Source: an uncultured Lutimaribacter sp. (lineage in GTDB: Bacteria; Pseudomonadota; Alphaproteobacteria; Rhodobacterales; Rhodobacteraceae). Taken from it: a stretch of 35,925 bases of DNA. The stretch is from the NCBI GenBank assembly GCA_913061505.1, contig CAJXSO010000029.1, positions 1 through 35,925 on the forward strand. Direction: 5' to 3'. Positions 8,232 through 20,939 of the stretch are shown here, piece after piece (within the stretch, counting starts at the first letter, position 1; the number at the start of each line of letters is the position of its first letter). The notes under the pieces are model-generated. The model saw only the letters and a list, made by a program, of their open reading frames with translations. It was not told the DNA's origin and did no database searches. A program made the position numbers and the translations under genes.

Positions 8232-8659
8232 TCAGCTGACTTTTCGGGCGGAATGGCATAGGTCATGCTGGCACGCGCCACGGGCGCCTCTTGGCCCACG
8301 GAATAAAGCAGCGCATCGCCCACCGCCAAACTGCGCCCCAGCTTTAGCAGCCGGGTTTTGGCCACCAAATCGGTATTTGCGGCGGGTTTGCGCATGAAAT
8401 CAAAGCTGGCATTGGTGGTCACCGCCAGCGCGCGGGGGCCAATCATGCCCAAAATCGCCAGATAGATGGCGCAATCTGCCAGGGTAAACATCGATGGGCC
8501 AGATACCGTGCCGCCCGGGCGCAGATGGCGATGATCGACTTTCAAGCGCAGGTCAATTTCCATCGGGGCCAGGCGATCGATGGCGAATTGATCAGCCACT
8601 TGGGGAAACTCACGGTCGATAAACTCGGCCAGCTCGTCGATTGTCATGCGCAGTTGCAT
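8228..8659 (-). CDS. PaaI family thioesterase (hotdog fold)
   Basis: Predicted acyl-CoA thioesterase of 143 residues. The hotdog core is seen in LRPGGTVSGPSMFTLADCAIYLAILG, where the central helix follows the GG-V-G-P turn, and in the later ATTNASFDFMRKP-type strand pair. PaaI-like enzymes hydrolyse aromatic or medium-chain acyl-CoAs; the exact substrate is unclear. The ATG at 8659 is preceded by a strong GGAGGAA, which decides the start over an in-frame ATG four codons later. It is divergent from the hydratase-like gene at 8717, with 57 bp between the start codons, and overlaps the permease gene by 4 bases. Confidence 0.85.
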   Translation of the reverse strand: MQLRMTIDELAEFIDREFPQVADQFAIDRLAPMEIDLRLKVDHRHLRPGGTVSGPSMFTLADCAIYLAILGMIGPRALAVTTNASFDFMRKPAANTDLVAKTRLLKLGRSLAVGDALLYSVGQEAPVARASMTYAIPPEKSAE

Positions 8660-8716
8660 CTTGTTCTTCCTCCCGTCGTCCCCCTAGGGTTGGACTGAAA
8701 CGGAACGGAGGACAAG

Positions 8717-9505
8717 ATGGCACTGTTGGAACGTCACGACACAGGCGCTGTGGCCCATTTACATATGAACGCACCCGAAAAGCTGAACGCATTGTCAGAT
8801 GCCATGCTGGCAGCCCTGCAAGAGCAGTTCGATGCCTTGGCCACAGATCGCAGCATTCGCGCTGTGGTGATTTCGGGGGCGGGAAAGGCATTTTGCGCAG
8901 GGCACGACCTGAAAGAAATGCAAGCCGGGCGGCAAGCAGACGACAGCGGGCGTGCCTATTTCCACGATTTGTTTCAGCGCTGCGCACGCATGATGCTGTC
9001 GATCCGCCGCCTGCCCCAGCCCGTTATTGCGCAGGTGCATGGCATCGCCACCGCGGCCGGGTGCCAAATGGTGGCCAGCTGCGACATGGCCGTTGCCGCC
9101 GATGATACGCGCTTTGGCGTGAACGGGGTGAATATTGGCCTTTTTTGTTCCACGCCCATGGTGGCGCTGTCGCGCAATATCGCGCCCAAACACGCCTTTG
9201 AAATGCTGACCACCGGCACGTTCATCGACGCGCAAAAGGCCCAAGCCCTGGGGCTGATCAACCATGCCGTGCCGGGCGATGCGCTGGCCCAAACCACCGC
9301 CGATCTGGCCCAGCTGGTGGCCAGCAAATTGGGCGCGGCTGTGAAAATTGGCAAAGAGGCGTTTTATGCCCAAGGCGAAATGAGCATCGAAGACGCCTAT
9401 GACTATGCAGGCCAAGTCATGGTGGAGAACATGCTTTACCGCGATACAGCCGAAGGGATGGCGGCCTTTATAGAAAAGCGCACGCCAGATTGGCAGCAGC
9501 CCTAG
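8717..9505 (+). CDS. Enoyl-CoA hydratase/isomerase-like protein lacking catalytic Glu
   Basis: Crotonase-fold protein of 262 residues. The fold is clear: VVISGAGKAFCAGHDLKEM (residues 50-68) forms the first oxyanion-hole segment and GIATAAGCQMVASCDMAVA the second. True hydratases use two Glu residues (Glu144 and Glu164 in the rat enzyme). Here the first is Gln117 and the second aligns with Gly137 in the GVNIGLF segment, as in the ECHDC3 subgroup. Ordinary crotonyl-CoA hydration is therefore unlikely; another crotonase reaction or a binding role is more probable. GGAGGA at 8707-8712 gives a firm start. A paralogue with the same replacements lies at 26798-27571. A divergent thioesterase gene suggests acyl-CoA metabolism. 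Confidence 0.88.
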   Translation: MALLERHDTGAVAHLHMNAPEKLNALSDAMLAALQEQFDALATDRSIRAVVISGAGKAFCAGHDLKEMQAGRQADDSGRAYFHDLFQRCARMMLSIRRLPQPVIAQVHGIATAAGCQMVASCDMAVAADDTRFGVNGVNIGLFCSTPMVALSRNIAPKHAFEMLTTGTFIDAQKAQALGLINHAVPGDALAQTTADLAQLVASKLGAAVKIGKEAFYAQGEMSIEDAYDYAGQVMVENMLYRDTAEGMAAFIEKRTPDWQQP

Positions 9506-9794
9506 GCGATTGTTGCGATTTTGGCATTAGAAAGTTTCCGCGCCGCCCATTTTCTGCCACATTTAGCCATGATATAGCCATAAAAGCCCTATGGGCGGCG
9601 CAATGCGCCGGTTGCAAAGGGGCTGCCGCGCGGCGCTTTATCGTCCCTTCACGCCAGCCTCTCACTGGTGCGCGCCCCGGCAGCCCCCAGCAGCTGCACA
9701 CGCAGCATCTGCTGTCACACCAACTGCAGCCCTGGGGCATTTTCTGATGGCGCGGGGGCTTTCCAAAAGGCCGGCTTTGGCCTAGATCCCGGGC
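9506..9794. other. 289-bp intergenic region without a recognised gene
   Basis: No convincing coding region or RNA gene was seen. Short frames exist but lack ribosome binding sites and recognisable composition. A small GGCGC/GCGCC hairpin lies in the first third, and an AGGCC/GGCCT stem (9768-9783) sits just before the trmFO start. Neither has a T run. Confidence 0.5.
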
Positions 9795-11141
9795 ATGGAA
9801 AAAACGCTTCATATCGTAGGTGGCGGCATGGCCGGCGCCGAGGCCGCATGGCAGGCCGCAGAAATGGGAACGCGCGTGGTCATTCACGAAATGCGCCCCA
9901 AGGTGGAAACCTTTGCCCATCAAACCGGCAATCTGGCGGAAATGGTGTGCTCAAACTCGTTTCGCTCGGATGATCACGAACAAAACGCCGTGGGGCTGCT
10001 GCATTGGGAAATGCGCGCCGCAAACGGCCTGATCATGGCCATGGCCGAAAAGCACCGCCTGCCCGCAGGCGGCGCCTTGGCCGTAGATCGCGAAGCCTTT
10101 GCACAGGCCGTCACCAAGCGGCTTTTGGCACATGAAAACATCACCCTAAGCACCGAAGAAATAACCGAATTACCAAACGACGGGCAATGGATCATCGCCA
10201 CCGGCCCGCTGACATCGGGCGCCCTGGGCCAGGCAATTGCGCAGGAAACAGGCGCCGAGCGTTTGGCGTTTTTCGATGCCATTGCGCCCATTGTTTACGC
10301 CGAAAGCATCGATATGTCGGTGGCATGGATGCAATCGCGCTATGACAAGGGCGAAACCGAGGAAGAGCAAAAGGCATATATGAATTGCCCCATGGATAAG
10401 GCGCAATATAACGCCTTTATCGATGCGCTGCTGGCGGCCGAAAAAACCGAATTTCACGAGGGCGAAACTGCCGGCTATTTCGATGGCTGCCTGCCCATCG
10501 AAGTGATGGCAGAACGCGGCCGCGAAACCCTGCGCCATGGCCCGATGAAGCCCGTAGGGCTGACCAATGCGCACCGCCCCGAGGATAAACCCTATGCCGT
10601 GGTGCAGCTGCGGCGCGATAATGCCCTGGGCACGCTTTACAACATCGTGGGCTTTCAAACCAAGATGAAATATGGCGCCCAAACGTCTGTTTTTAAAATG
10701 ATTCCCGGGCTTGAAAATGCCAGCTTTGCGCGGCTTGGCGGCATTCATCGCAACACATTCATCAACTCGCCCACGCTGCTTGACAGCCAAATGCGGCTGA
10801 AATCGCGGCCCAATATCCGCTTTGCCGGGCAAATCACCGGCGTCGAGGGCTATGTAGAATCGGCGGCAATGGGGCTGTTGGCGGGCCGCATGGCGGCGGC
10901 TGAATTGGCGGGGTCACCGCTGCCCGATGTGCCCCAAGACACGGCCATGGGCGCTTTGGTGCATCACATCACCGGCGGGGCCGAGGCGAAAACCTTTCAG
11001 CCGATGAATGTGAATTTCGGGCTGTTTCGCCCGCTCGATGGCTTACGCGGCGGGCGCAAGGGCCGCAAAGACCGCTACAAAGCCTATACAGATCGTGCCA
11101 AGCAGGCCTGGGCCGCATGGCTGGCAGGCACAGCCGCGTAA
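9795..11141 (+). CDS. trmFO: Folate-dependent tRNA (uracil-54) methyltransferase TrmFO
   Basis: Makes ribothymidine at position 54 in the T loop of tRNAs, using methylenetetrahydrofolate as carbon donor and FADH2 as reductant. The 448-residue length is typical. The FAD-binding motif is [13 protein letters not shown] at the N-terminus followed by HEMRP. The two conserved Cys are in [10 protein letters not shown] and [12 protein letters not shown]; one is the methyl-transfer nucleophile in characterised members. [17 protein letters not shown] and [19 protein letters not shown] are further family signatures. The bases before the ATG lack a good Shine-Dalgarno sequence, but the start gives the standard N-terminus. 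gluQRS begins at the very next base after the stop. Confidence 0.97.
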   Translation: MEKTLHIVGGGMAGAEAAWQAAEMGTRVVIHEMRPKVETFAHQTGNLAEMVCSNSFRSDDHEQNAVGLLHWEMRAANGLIMAMAEKHRLPAGGALAVDREAFAQAVTKRLLAHENITLSTEEITELPNDGQWIIATGPLTSGALGQAIAQETGAERLAFFDAIAPIVYAESIDMSVAWMQSRYDKGETEEEQKAYMNCPMDKAQYNAFIDALLAAEKTEFHEGETAGYFDGCLPIEVMAERGRETLRHGPMKPVGLTNAHRPEDKPYAVVQLRRDNALGTLYNIVGFQTKMKYGAQTSVFKMIPGLENASFARLGGIHRNTFINSPTLLDSQMRLKSRPNIRFAGQITGVEGYVESAAMGLLAGRMAAAELAGSPLPDVPQDTAMGALVHHITGGAEAKTFQPMNVNFGLFRPLDGLRGGRKGRKDRYKAYTDRAKQAWAAWLAGTAA

Positions 11142-12005
11142 ATGCGCACCCGCTTTGCGCCCTCGCCCACGGGGCCGCTGCATCTGGGCCATGCGTTTTC
11201 TGCGCTTTGCGCCTATCGCTTAGCCCAAGATCATGGCGGCACGTTTTTGCTGCGCATCGAAGACATTGATCAAAGCCGCGCACGCCCCGAATGGGAGGCG
11301 CAAATATATGATGATTTGCAATGGCTTGGCCTAGATTGGCCGCAGCCCGTTTTGCGCCAGTCGGCGAATTTGGCGGCCTATAAAACAGCGCTAGACACCC
11401 TGTGGCAGCGCGGGCTGATTTACCCCTGCCACTGCACAAGGCGCGATATTCAAGCCGCCTTAACCGCCCCGCAAGAGGGCGACGCCCCCCCCCGCATGGG
11501 CCCCGATGGGCATATCTACCCCGGCACCTGCCGATCTGCCCCACGCCCTGCAACATGGCCCGCAGATGCCGCGCTGCGCCTTGATATGCGCGCCGCCATG
11601 GCGCTGCTGCCACAGGGGGTGCGGTTTTGCGAAACCAGCAGCGGCAGCGACGCATGGCACATGATAAGTGCCAAAGAAGCCATTGAAAACATAGGCGATA
11701 TTGTATTGTCGCGGCGCGATATGGGCACCTCGTATCACCTGTCTGTGGTGGTCGATGACGCGGCGCAGGCCATCACCCATGTGACGCGCGGGCAAGATCT
11801 ATTTGATGCCACGTTTGTGCATGTCATTTTGCAGCGCCTGCTCGGCCTGCCTACGCCCGTTTACCACCACCATCGCCTGATCCGCGATGATACGGGCAAG
11901 CGCCTGGCCAAGCGCGACGATGCCCGCGCCATCGCGCGCTACCGCGACGAGGGGCTGACCCCCGCTGACATTCATGCCTTGGTTGGGCTGCCGCCCCGCC
12001 CCTAA
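11142..12005 (+). CDS. gluQ: Glutamyl-Q tRNA(Asp) synthetase
   Basis: Attaches glutamate to the queuine base at position 34 of tRNA-Asp. It is a paralogue of the catalytic half of glutamyl-tRNA synthetase without an anticodon domain, which explains the 287-residue length. Seen: RFAPSPTGPLHLGHAFSAL with the HIGH-type HLGH, LLRIEDID, a zinc site formed by CHC near residue 95 with a later Tyr and Cys (HIYPGTC), and the KMSKS-like GKRLAKRDDA. The gene follows trmFO without a gap and ends with a 4-base overlap with convergent hisI. Its substrate tRNA-Asp(GTC) and the queuosine enzyme Tgt are also in this window. Also called gluQRS or yadB. Confidence 0.95.
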   Translation: MRTRFAPSPTGPLHLGHAFSALCAYRLAQDHGGTFLLRIEDIDQSRARPEWEAQIYDDLQWLGLDWPQPVLRQSANLAAYKTALDTLWQRGLIYPCHCTRRDIQAALTAPQEGDAPPRMGPDGHIYPGTCRSAPRPATWPADAALRLDMRAAMALLPQGVRFCETSSGSDAWHMISAKEAIENIGDIVLSRRDMGTSYHLSVVVDDAAQAITHVTRGQDLFDATFVHVILQRLLGLPTPVYHHHRLIRDDTGKRLAKRDDARAIARYRDEGLTPADIHALVGLPPRP

Positions 12006-12364
12006 CCGGCCATGGGTGCGGCGATGATCACCTCGGCGCCGTTTTGGATTTCGGTATAAAAGCAACTGCGGCGGTTCGTGTGGCAGGCAGGGCCCAGCTG
12101 GCGCACCTGCATCAGCAGGCAATCGCGGTCGCAATCCAGCCGCATCGACACCAGCGTTTGGCGGTGCCCGCTGGTTTCCCCCTTGGCCCAAAACGCCTGT
12201 CGCGAGCGGCTCCAATAGGTGACTTGGCCCGTTTGCAGGGTTTTGGCCACGGCCTCGGCGTTCATCCAGGCCATCATCAGCACTTCGCCAGTGTCGCAAT
12301 CTTGCGCAATGGCAGGGATCAGACCATTGGCATCGAATTTCAGGCTAAGAGGATCGAAGGACAT
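12002..12364 (-). CDS. hisI: Phosphoribosyl-AMP cyclohydrolase
   Basis: Third step of histidine synthesis: opens the adenine ring of phosphoribosyl-AMP. It is the monofunctional 120-residue form, without the HisE pyrophosphohydrolase domain. Signatures: GEVLMMAWMNAEA, TYWSRSRQAFWAKGETSGH, and the metal-binding Asp/Cys cluster RLDCDRDCLL followed by PACHTNRRSCFY, which supplies the zinc Cys. The ATG at 12364 has AAAGGA just upstream. The frame opens nine codons further, but that start has no ribosome binding site. It converges on gluQRS (4-base overlap) and is divergent from the IscU-like gene. Confidence 0.97.
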   Translation of the reverse strand: MSFDPLSLKFDANGLIPAIAQDCDTGEVLMMAWMNAEAVAKTLQTGQVTYWSRSRQAFWAKGETSGHRQTLVSMRLDCDRDCLLMQVRQLGPACHTNRRSCFYTEIQNGAEVIIAAPMAG

Positions 12365-12430
12365 GATTTTTTCCTTTGGCAACGGGCGCATGGGGCCCTA
12401 TTTATGCAAGCAAAGACAAAAGGAAAAGCC

Positions 12431-12877
12431 ATGAGCGCCGAAACCGATCTGATCAAGCTCTATTCTGGCCGCATTCTGGCGCTGGCTGCGGATATTCCCC
12501 ATCATCAGCGGCTGGCCGCCCCACAGGCCAGCGCGCGCAAACGATCGCCGCTTTGCGGATCTACCGTAACTGTAGATGTGGCGCTGGCAGGCGGGGTGAT
12601 TGCTGAATTTGGCCAAGACGTAAAGGCCTGCGCCCTGGGCCAGGCGGCAGCGGCCATCGTGGGCGCGGGGGCCGTGGGTGCCAGCCTGCCCCAGATCGAA
12701 CGCGCCCGCGACCAGCTGCGCGAGATGCTTAAAAACGATGGCCCTACGCCCGATGCCCCTTTCGACGGGTTCGAGGTGCTGCGCCCCGCGCGCGAGTATA
12801 AGAACCGTCATGCCTCGATCTTGCTATCGATCGAGGCCACAGCCGAAGCCATGGCAGAGGCCCTGCAAAACGCCTAA
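12431..12877 (+). CDS. IscU/NifU-like protein lacking third Cys
   Basis: Protein of 148 residues with the fold of the U-type iron-sulfur scaffold. Cys42 in SPLCGS and Cys67 in DVKACALGQAAAAI match the first two scaffold Cys. The Asp that follows the first Cys in IscU (CGD) is Ser44, and the position of the third Cys is Ala128 in NRHASILL. A complete cluster-building site is therefore not present. It may bind metal in another way, act with partners, or have a different job; the usual database label is iron-sulfur cluster assembly scaffold protein. AAAAGGA at 12417-12423 sets the start. It is divergent from hisI and followed by a terminator. Confidence 0.85.
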   Translation: MSAETDLIKLYSGRILALAADIPHHQRLAAPQASARKRSPLCGSTVTVDVALAGGVIAEFGQDVKACALGQAAAAIVGAGAVGASLPQIERARDQLREMLKNDGPTPDAPFDGFEVLRPAREYKNRHASILLSIEATAEAMAEALQNA

Positions 12878-12901
12878 AAGCCCACACAAAGCCAAAAAAA
12901 A

Positions 12902-12942
12902 CCGCCAGCCCAAAATGGGTGGCGGCGCAGTTTTGCGTTTTT
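12902..12942 (+). terminator. Intrinsic terminator after the IscU-like gene
   Basis: CCGCCAGCCC (12902-12911) pairs with GGGTGGCGG (12917-12925) with one bulged G. A second small hairpin (CGCA/TGCG, 12926-12937) and then TTTTT (12938-12942) follow. It ends + strand transcription. Confidence 0.75.
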
Positions 12943-13048
12943 AAACGCCCGTAAAAGGCATGCCCCACACAGAATTCAGGTGATGGGCGGGGCGTTACGG
13001 GCACGGCTGCAGCCCATAGGCAAACCACAGCAAAACGCTGGCAGGAAT

Positions 13049-13264
13049 TCAGCCAATCGTTGGCAAATGCAGGCTGGCCACCAACAAAACCATCAGCGCC
13101 GCCGCCCCAAAAGCATCGGCCAAAAGCGTGTCATTGCTGCGGCGAATAACGGTGATGATCTGTGTCAGCATCTGGGTGCCCTCTGCGAAATCTCCAACTG
13201 TTGCTACTTTGTTCTCATATCCCCCGCCTTCTGTAAAGAACTTTTTAAGAACATTTGAGAACAT
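13049..13264 (-). CDS. Small membrane protein downstream of recG, unknown function
   Basis: Predicted protein of 71 residues. The first half is polar (KKFFTEGGGYENKVATVGDF), the second contains RRSNDTLLADAFG and then a single hydrophobic helix (AAALMVLLVASLHLP). The composition looks protein-like and one membrane span is plausible. The start lies 15 bases after the recG stop on the same strand, so it could be the last gene of the ligA-recG operon. No strong Shine-Dalgarno sequence precedes it, which keeps confidence moderate. I do not recognise a family. The rest of the 12943-13048 gap holds an 8-bp inverted repeat (12947-12954 with 12995-13002) and nothing else obvious. Confidence 0.5.
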   Translation of the reverse strand: MFSNVLKKFFTEGGGYENKVATVGDFAEGTQMLTQIITVIRRSNDTLLADAFGAAALMVLLVASLHLPTIG

Positions 13265-13279
13265 CTCGGAACAAATCGC

Positions 13280-17555
<4,276 letters not shown>

Positions 17556-17585
17556 ATGCCCGCCACGTCCAGCCTGCGCGGCGGC

Positions 17586-18302
17586 TTAGGCGCCTATTGC
17601 CAATTTCTGGCTGGGCCGATCGTGCAGCTCGGGGTCGCGCAGCACATAGCCACGGCCCCAAACCGTTTCAATATGGCTTTCCCCGCCGGTGGCCTGGGCC
17701 AGTTTCTTGCGTAATTTGCAAATGAACACATCGATAATTTTCAATTCCGGCTCGTCCATGCCGCCATAAAGATGGTTCAAAAACATTTCCTTGGTCAGGG
17801 TGGTGCCTTTGCGCAGCGACAATAGTTCAAGCATTTGATATTCTTTGCCAGTCAAATGCACCGCCTGCCCCCCCACATCCACGGTTTTGGCGTCAAGATT
17901 AACGTTGATTTGGCCCGTTCGGATCACCGATTGCGCATGGCCTTTCGAACGGCGGATAATTGCATGGATGCGCGCCACCAGTTCTTCGCGGTGGAAGGGT
18001 TTTGTAAGATAATCATCCGCACCAAAGCCAAACCCCTTGATCTTGCTATCGGTGTCGCCATCGCCACTAAGGATCAGGATGGGCGTGTCAATCTTGGCCA
18101 GGCGCAATTGGCGCAGCACATCATGGCCTGTCATATCGGGCAGGTCCAAATCCAACAAAATAAGGTCGTAATCATACAGTTTTGCCAAATCCACCCCTTC
18201 TTCGCCCAGATCGGTGGCATAGACGTTTAGGTTGGCATGGGTCAGCATCATTTCAATCGATTTCGAGGTGGTGGGGTCATCCTCTATCAACAGCACGCGC
18301 AT
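17586..18302 (-). CDS. ctrA: Cell-cycle response regulator CtrA
   Basis: Master transcription regulator of alphaproteobacteria. In Caulobacter it controls the cell cycle and blocks origin firing; in Rhodobacterales it mainly governs motility and gene-transfer-agent production. The 238 residues include a receiver domain with phospho-acceptor Asp51 ([11 protein letters not shown]), acidic EDD at 7-9 and conserved Lys in DDYLTKPFH. An OmpR/PhoB-type winged-helix domain contains [18 protein letters not shown] and [22 protein letters not shown], nearly identical to Caulobacter CtrA. It ends IGA rather than the AA of the Caulobacter protease tag. SciP is encoded directly upstream, and a near-consensus CtrA box sits about 50 bases before the start codon, suggesting autoregulation. 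CGGAG precedes the ATG. Confidence 0.98.
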   Translation of the reverse strand: MRVLLIEDDPTTSKSIEMMLTHANLNVYATDLGEEGVDLAKLYDYDLILLDLDLPDMTGHDVLRQLRLAKIDTPILILSGDGDTDSKIKGFGFGADDYLTKPFHREELVARIHAIIRRSKGHAQSVIRTGQINVNLDAKTVDVGGQAVHLTGKEYQMLELLSLRKGTTLTKEMFLNHLYGGMDEPELKIIDVFICKLRKKLAQATGGESHIETVWGRGYVLRDPELHDRPSQKLAIGA

Positions 18303-18350
18303 CAGCAGTCTCCGTTCTATGGCAGCTGGGCTATAACGTGAACAAAATTG

Positions 18351-18366
18351 GTTACCCGGCGGTTAA
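18351..18366 (-). promoter_or_regulatory. Putative CtrA-binding site upstream of ctrA
   Basis: On the - strand TTAAC-CGCCG-GGTAAC matches the full CtrA palindrome TTAAC-N5-GTTAAC with one mismatch. It lies 49 bases upstream of the ctrA start codon. A TTATAG element follows 14 bases after the box, an arrangement expected when CtrA sits over the -35 region. This points to direct autoregulation. Confidence 0.6.
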
Positions 18367-18383
18367 TATCCGATCACTCTAAT

Positions 18384-18671
18384 CTACTCTCCCTTAGGTT
18401 GTCTATTTTTTTTCGTGTAAGTTGTTTTTAACCCTTGCAGGCCCGCCACCGCGATGGCCGCCAGCCATTCATCAAATTCATCATCGCTTAGCCCATACCA
18501 TTCGATCGCTTGGGCGCGGGTAATCAGCCCCCCCAGCACACCGCGCACAACGGCGGCCTTGCGGCTGGCCACCCAGCGGGTTGTGCCCAAGGGGGGCAAA
18601 TCGGCGCGTGTCATCACGCTGCCATCGGGCATGGTTACGGCCCTTGGGCCATCTTGTTTGCGCAAAAACAT
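18384..18671 (-). CDS. sciP: SciP-type CtrA inhibitor (DUF1153 family)
   Basis: Protein of 95 residues of the DUF1153 family. The hallmark is RWVASRKAAVVRGVLGGLITRAQAIEWYGLSDDEFDEWLAAI, a helix-turn-helix close to that of Caulobacter SciP, where the protein binds CtrA and blocks activation of CtrA-dependent promoters. The N-terminal part (PRAVTMPDGSVMTRADLPPLGTT) is also standard for the family. AAAGGAG precedes the ATG at 18671. The gene lies directly upstream of ctrA on the same strand, with 81 bases between them holding a CtrA box. It is divergent from mnmA. Function is inferred from family and position. Confidence 0.88.
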   Translation of the reverse strand: MFLRKQDGPRAVTMPDGSVMTRADLPPLGTTRWVASRKAAVVRGVLGGLITRAQAIEWYGLSDDEFDEWLAAIAVAGLQGLKTTYTKKNRQPKGE

Positions 18672-18736
18672 GGCGCCGCTCCTTTCTGATAAGGCAGCCT
18701 TGCGCCTTGGGGCTTAACGGGCCATGAAGGCAGGGG

Positions 18737-18764
18737 TTGAGAGTATTTCCAATTTTCTTATATT
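18737..18764 (+). promoter_or_regulatory. Sigma70-type promoter of mnmA
   Basis: TTGAGA (18737-18742) and TATATT (18759-18764) are separated by 16 bases. Transcription would start near 18771, about 28 bases before the mnmA ATG, with AAAGGAG at 18786-18792 in the leader. Confidence 0.72.
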
Positions 18765-18798
18765 CTGCCGCATCTTCCGCCTTACAAAGGAGCCAGCC

Positions 18799-19953
18799 AT
18801 GGCCCTCGACAGTGATACGCCGGTAAATTCGCTTGGCTTTGCCAAACCTGCCTCGGAAACACGGGTGGTTGTGGCGATGTCGGGGGGGGTTGATTCCTCG
18901 GTTGTGGCGGCACAATTGGCCGAAGAAGGCTACGATGTGGTGGGCGTCACGCTGCAGCTTTACGACCATGGCGCAGCCCTGGCCAAAAAAGGGGCCTGCT
19001 GTGCGGGGCTCGATATTCACGATGCCCGCCGCGTGGCCGAGGAAATGGGCTTTCCCCATTACGTGCTGGATTATGAAAACATCTTCAAAGATGCGGTGAT
19101 CGATGAATTCGCCGATAGCTATCTGGCCGGCGCCACGCCTGTGCCCTGCATTCGCTGCAACGAGCGGGTAAAGTTCAAAGACCTGCTGGAAACCGCCCGC
19201 GACCTGGATGCCGATTGCATGGCAACGGGCCATTATATCCAGCGCAAAATGGGCGCCAATGGCCCCGAATTGCACTGCGCCACCGATGCCGCCCGCGATC
19301 AAAGCTATTTTCTGTTTTCCACCACGCCCGAACAGCTGGCGTTCTTGCGCTTTCCGCTGGGGCATCTGGCCTCAAAGGCCGAAACCCGGGCTTTGGCCGC
19401 GCGCTATGGGCTGGCGGTGGCCGACAAGCCAGACAGCCAAGATATCTGCTTTGTGCCCAATGGCGATTACGCCAGCGTCATCGAAAAACTGCGCCCCGGC
19501 GCGGCCGAGCCTGGTGACATTGTGCATGCCGATGGCCGGGTTTTGGGCCAGCATAATGGGGTCATTCATTACACGATCGGCCAACGCCGTGGCCTGGGCA
19601 TTGGCGGGCTGGCCGATCCGCTTTACGTGGTGAAACTGGATGTGGATGCGCGCCGTGTTGTGGTGGGGCCCAAAGAGATGCTGGCCACGCGCATTGTGCC
19701 GGTCAACCAGATCAACTGGCTGGGCGATGGCGGCTTTGCCGATATGGCGGAACGGCATATCTCGGTCAAAGTGCGCTCAACCCGCCCCCCGCGCGAGGCC
19801 ATTTTGCGCCCGCTTTCCGCCACCGAGGCCGAGGTCGAGCTGCTGACCCCCGAAGAGGGTGTAAGCCCCGGGCAGGCTTGCGTTTTCTATGAAACAGGTG
19901 GCACCCGTATTTTGGGGGGCGGCTGGATATGGCAGGGACATCGCCGCGCCTAA
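18799..19953 (+). CDS. mnmA: tRNA 2-thiouridylase MnmA
   Basis: Adds sulfur to the wobble uridine (s2U34) of tRNA-Lys, -Glu and -Gln. The 384-residue length fits. The ATP-pyrophosphatase P-loop SGGVDSS occupies residues 28-34. [34 protein letters not shown] with a catalytic-type Cys, and [12 protein letters not shown] with the second active Cys are diagnostic; [12 protein letters not shown] is another. The ATG at 18799 is chosen because of AAAGGAG at 18786-18792 and a promoter just upstream. The frame extends to 18724, but that start would overlap the promoter. The gene ends in a 4-base convergent overlap with the permease gene. Confidence 0.97.
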   Translation: MALDSDTPVNSLGFAKPASETRVVVAMSGGVDSSVVAAQLAEEGYDVVGVTLQLYDHGAALAKKGACCAGLDIHDARRVAEEMGFPHYVLDYENIFKDAVIDEFADSYLAGATPVPCIRCNERVKFKDLLETARDLDADCMATGHYIQRKMGANGPELHCATDAARDQSYFLFSTTPEQLAFLRFPLGHLASKAETRALAARYGLAVADKPDSQDICFVPNGDYASVIEKLRPGAAEPGDIVHADGRVLGQHNGVIHYTIGQRRGLGIGGLADPLYVVKLDVDARRVVVGPKEMLATRIVPVNQINWLGDGGFADMAERHISVKVRSTRPPREAILRPLSATEAEVELLTPEEGVSPGQACVFYETGGTRILGGGWIWQGHRRA

Positions 19954-20849
19954 TGGGCGGCGCGCCCCGCCCGCGCGCGGCGGTTGATCAGCACCAGCCC
20001 AATGGCCACCATCACCAGCGCCACCACCGTGGGCCAGCCTACCTGCTCGCCCAGCACCATCCAGCCTAAGAAAACGCTTAAAACTGGCGATAAAAAGCTG
20101 AAACTGGCCACGCCCGAGGCCGGATAGCGCGCCATCAGGAAAAACCAAAACAAATAGCCCGCGCTGGCCACCACCACGATTTGATAGGCCAAAGCGGCGA
20201 AATGCACCATCTCGGGCGCGCGCAGGAAGGGGCCGAAAAAGGGCGCCGCGCACAGCAACATGATGGTCGATACAGATAATTGCCAAAACAGCTGCATTTC
20301 TGGCTTCTGCTCGGAGACGGGTGTTAACCGCACCGTCAGCGCAATGCCCGCCCAGCCAGCCGCTGCGGCCAGCGCGGCGATATCGCCCATCACGCTGGCC
20401 TCGCCAATTTGGCGGCGCGACAGCACCAATGCCACCCCGCACATGGCCATGCCCAACCCCAAGGCGCGGCGCATTGTCAGCCGCTCGGCAGGCAAAACGA
20501 AATGCGCCACAGCCGCCAGCATCATCGGCATCGTATAAAACAAGATCGAGGCGCGTGACACGGTTGTATGATCAAGCGCCCAGAACAGGCAGACAAATTC
20601 AAACCCGAACAGCGCCCCCAGCAACAGCCCCGAGGCACGATAGCGGCGCGAAAAATCTAAAGGAATGCCGCGAAAGCGCATCCATGCCAGCAACACAAAC
20701 AACGCCCCAAACGACCGGATGCCCGCCATGAAAACCGGTTGAAACCCGGTGTTACCCACTTTGATCACAACCTGATTAAAGGCCAAAACAGTGGCAAACC
20801 CCACCAGCGAGACAACGCCAATGGCGTCAATATGATCCTTACGTTCCAT
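19950..20849 (-). CDS. DMT superfamily permease (EamA family)
   Basis: Inner-membrane transporter of 299 residues with about ten predicted helices in two EamA repeats. The first repeat includes [26 protein letters not shown], the second [30 protein letters not shown], both very typical of the family. The C-terminus is short and basic ([11 protein letters not shown]). Substrate unknown. It is convergent with mnmA and divergent from the pseudouridine synthase gene. It differs clearly in sequence from the other two EamA proteins here and is not a recent duplicate. Confidence 0.87.
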   Translation of the reverse strand: MERKDHIDAIGVVSLVGFATVLAFNQVVIKVGNTGFQPVFMAGIRSFGALFVLLAWMRFRGIPLDFSRRYRASGLLLGALFGFEFVCLFWALDHTTVSRASILFYTMPMMLAAVAHFVLPAERLTMRRALGLGMAMCGVALVLSRRQIGEASVMGDIAALAAAAGWAGIALTVRLTPVSEQKPEMQLFWQLSVSTIMLLCAAPFFGPFLRAPEMVHFAALAYQIVVVASAGYLFWFFLMARYPASGVASFSFLSPVLSVFLGWMVLGEQVGWPTVVALVMVAIGLVLINRRARAGRAAH

Positions 20850-20939
20850 AGCGCCAGCAATGCCCGAAAAACAGGCGCGGTCAATGGCGCAGTTTTACGG
20901 CCCTTGGCAAGCCACCCCGCTTGGGTCTATGGCTGCGCC

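Noticed and set aside
9490-9973. Short open frames in the gap before trmFO
   Set aside because: They lack ribosome binding sites, overlap the flanking genes and show Arg/Ala/Pro-rich shadow composition.
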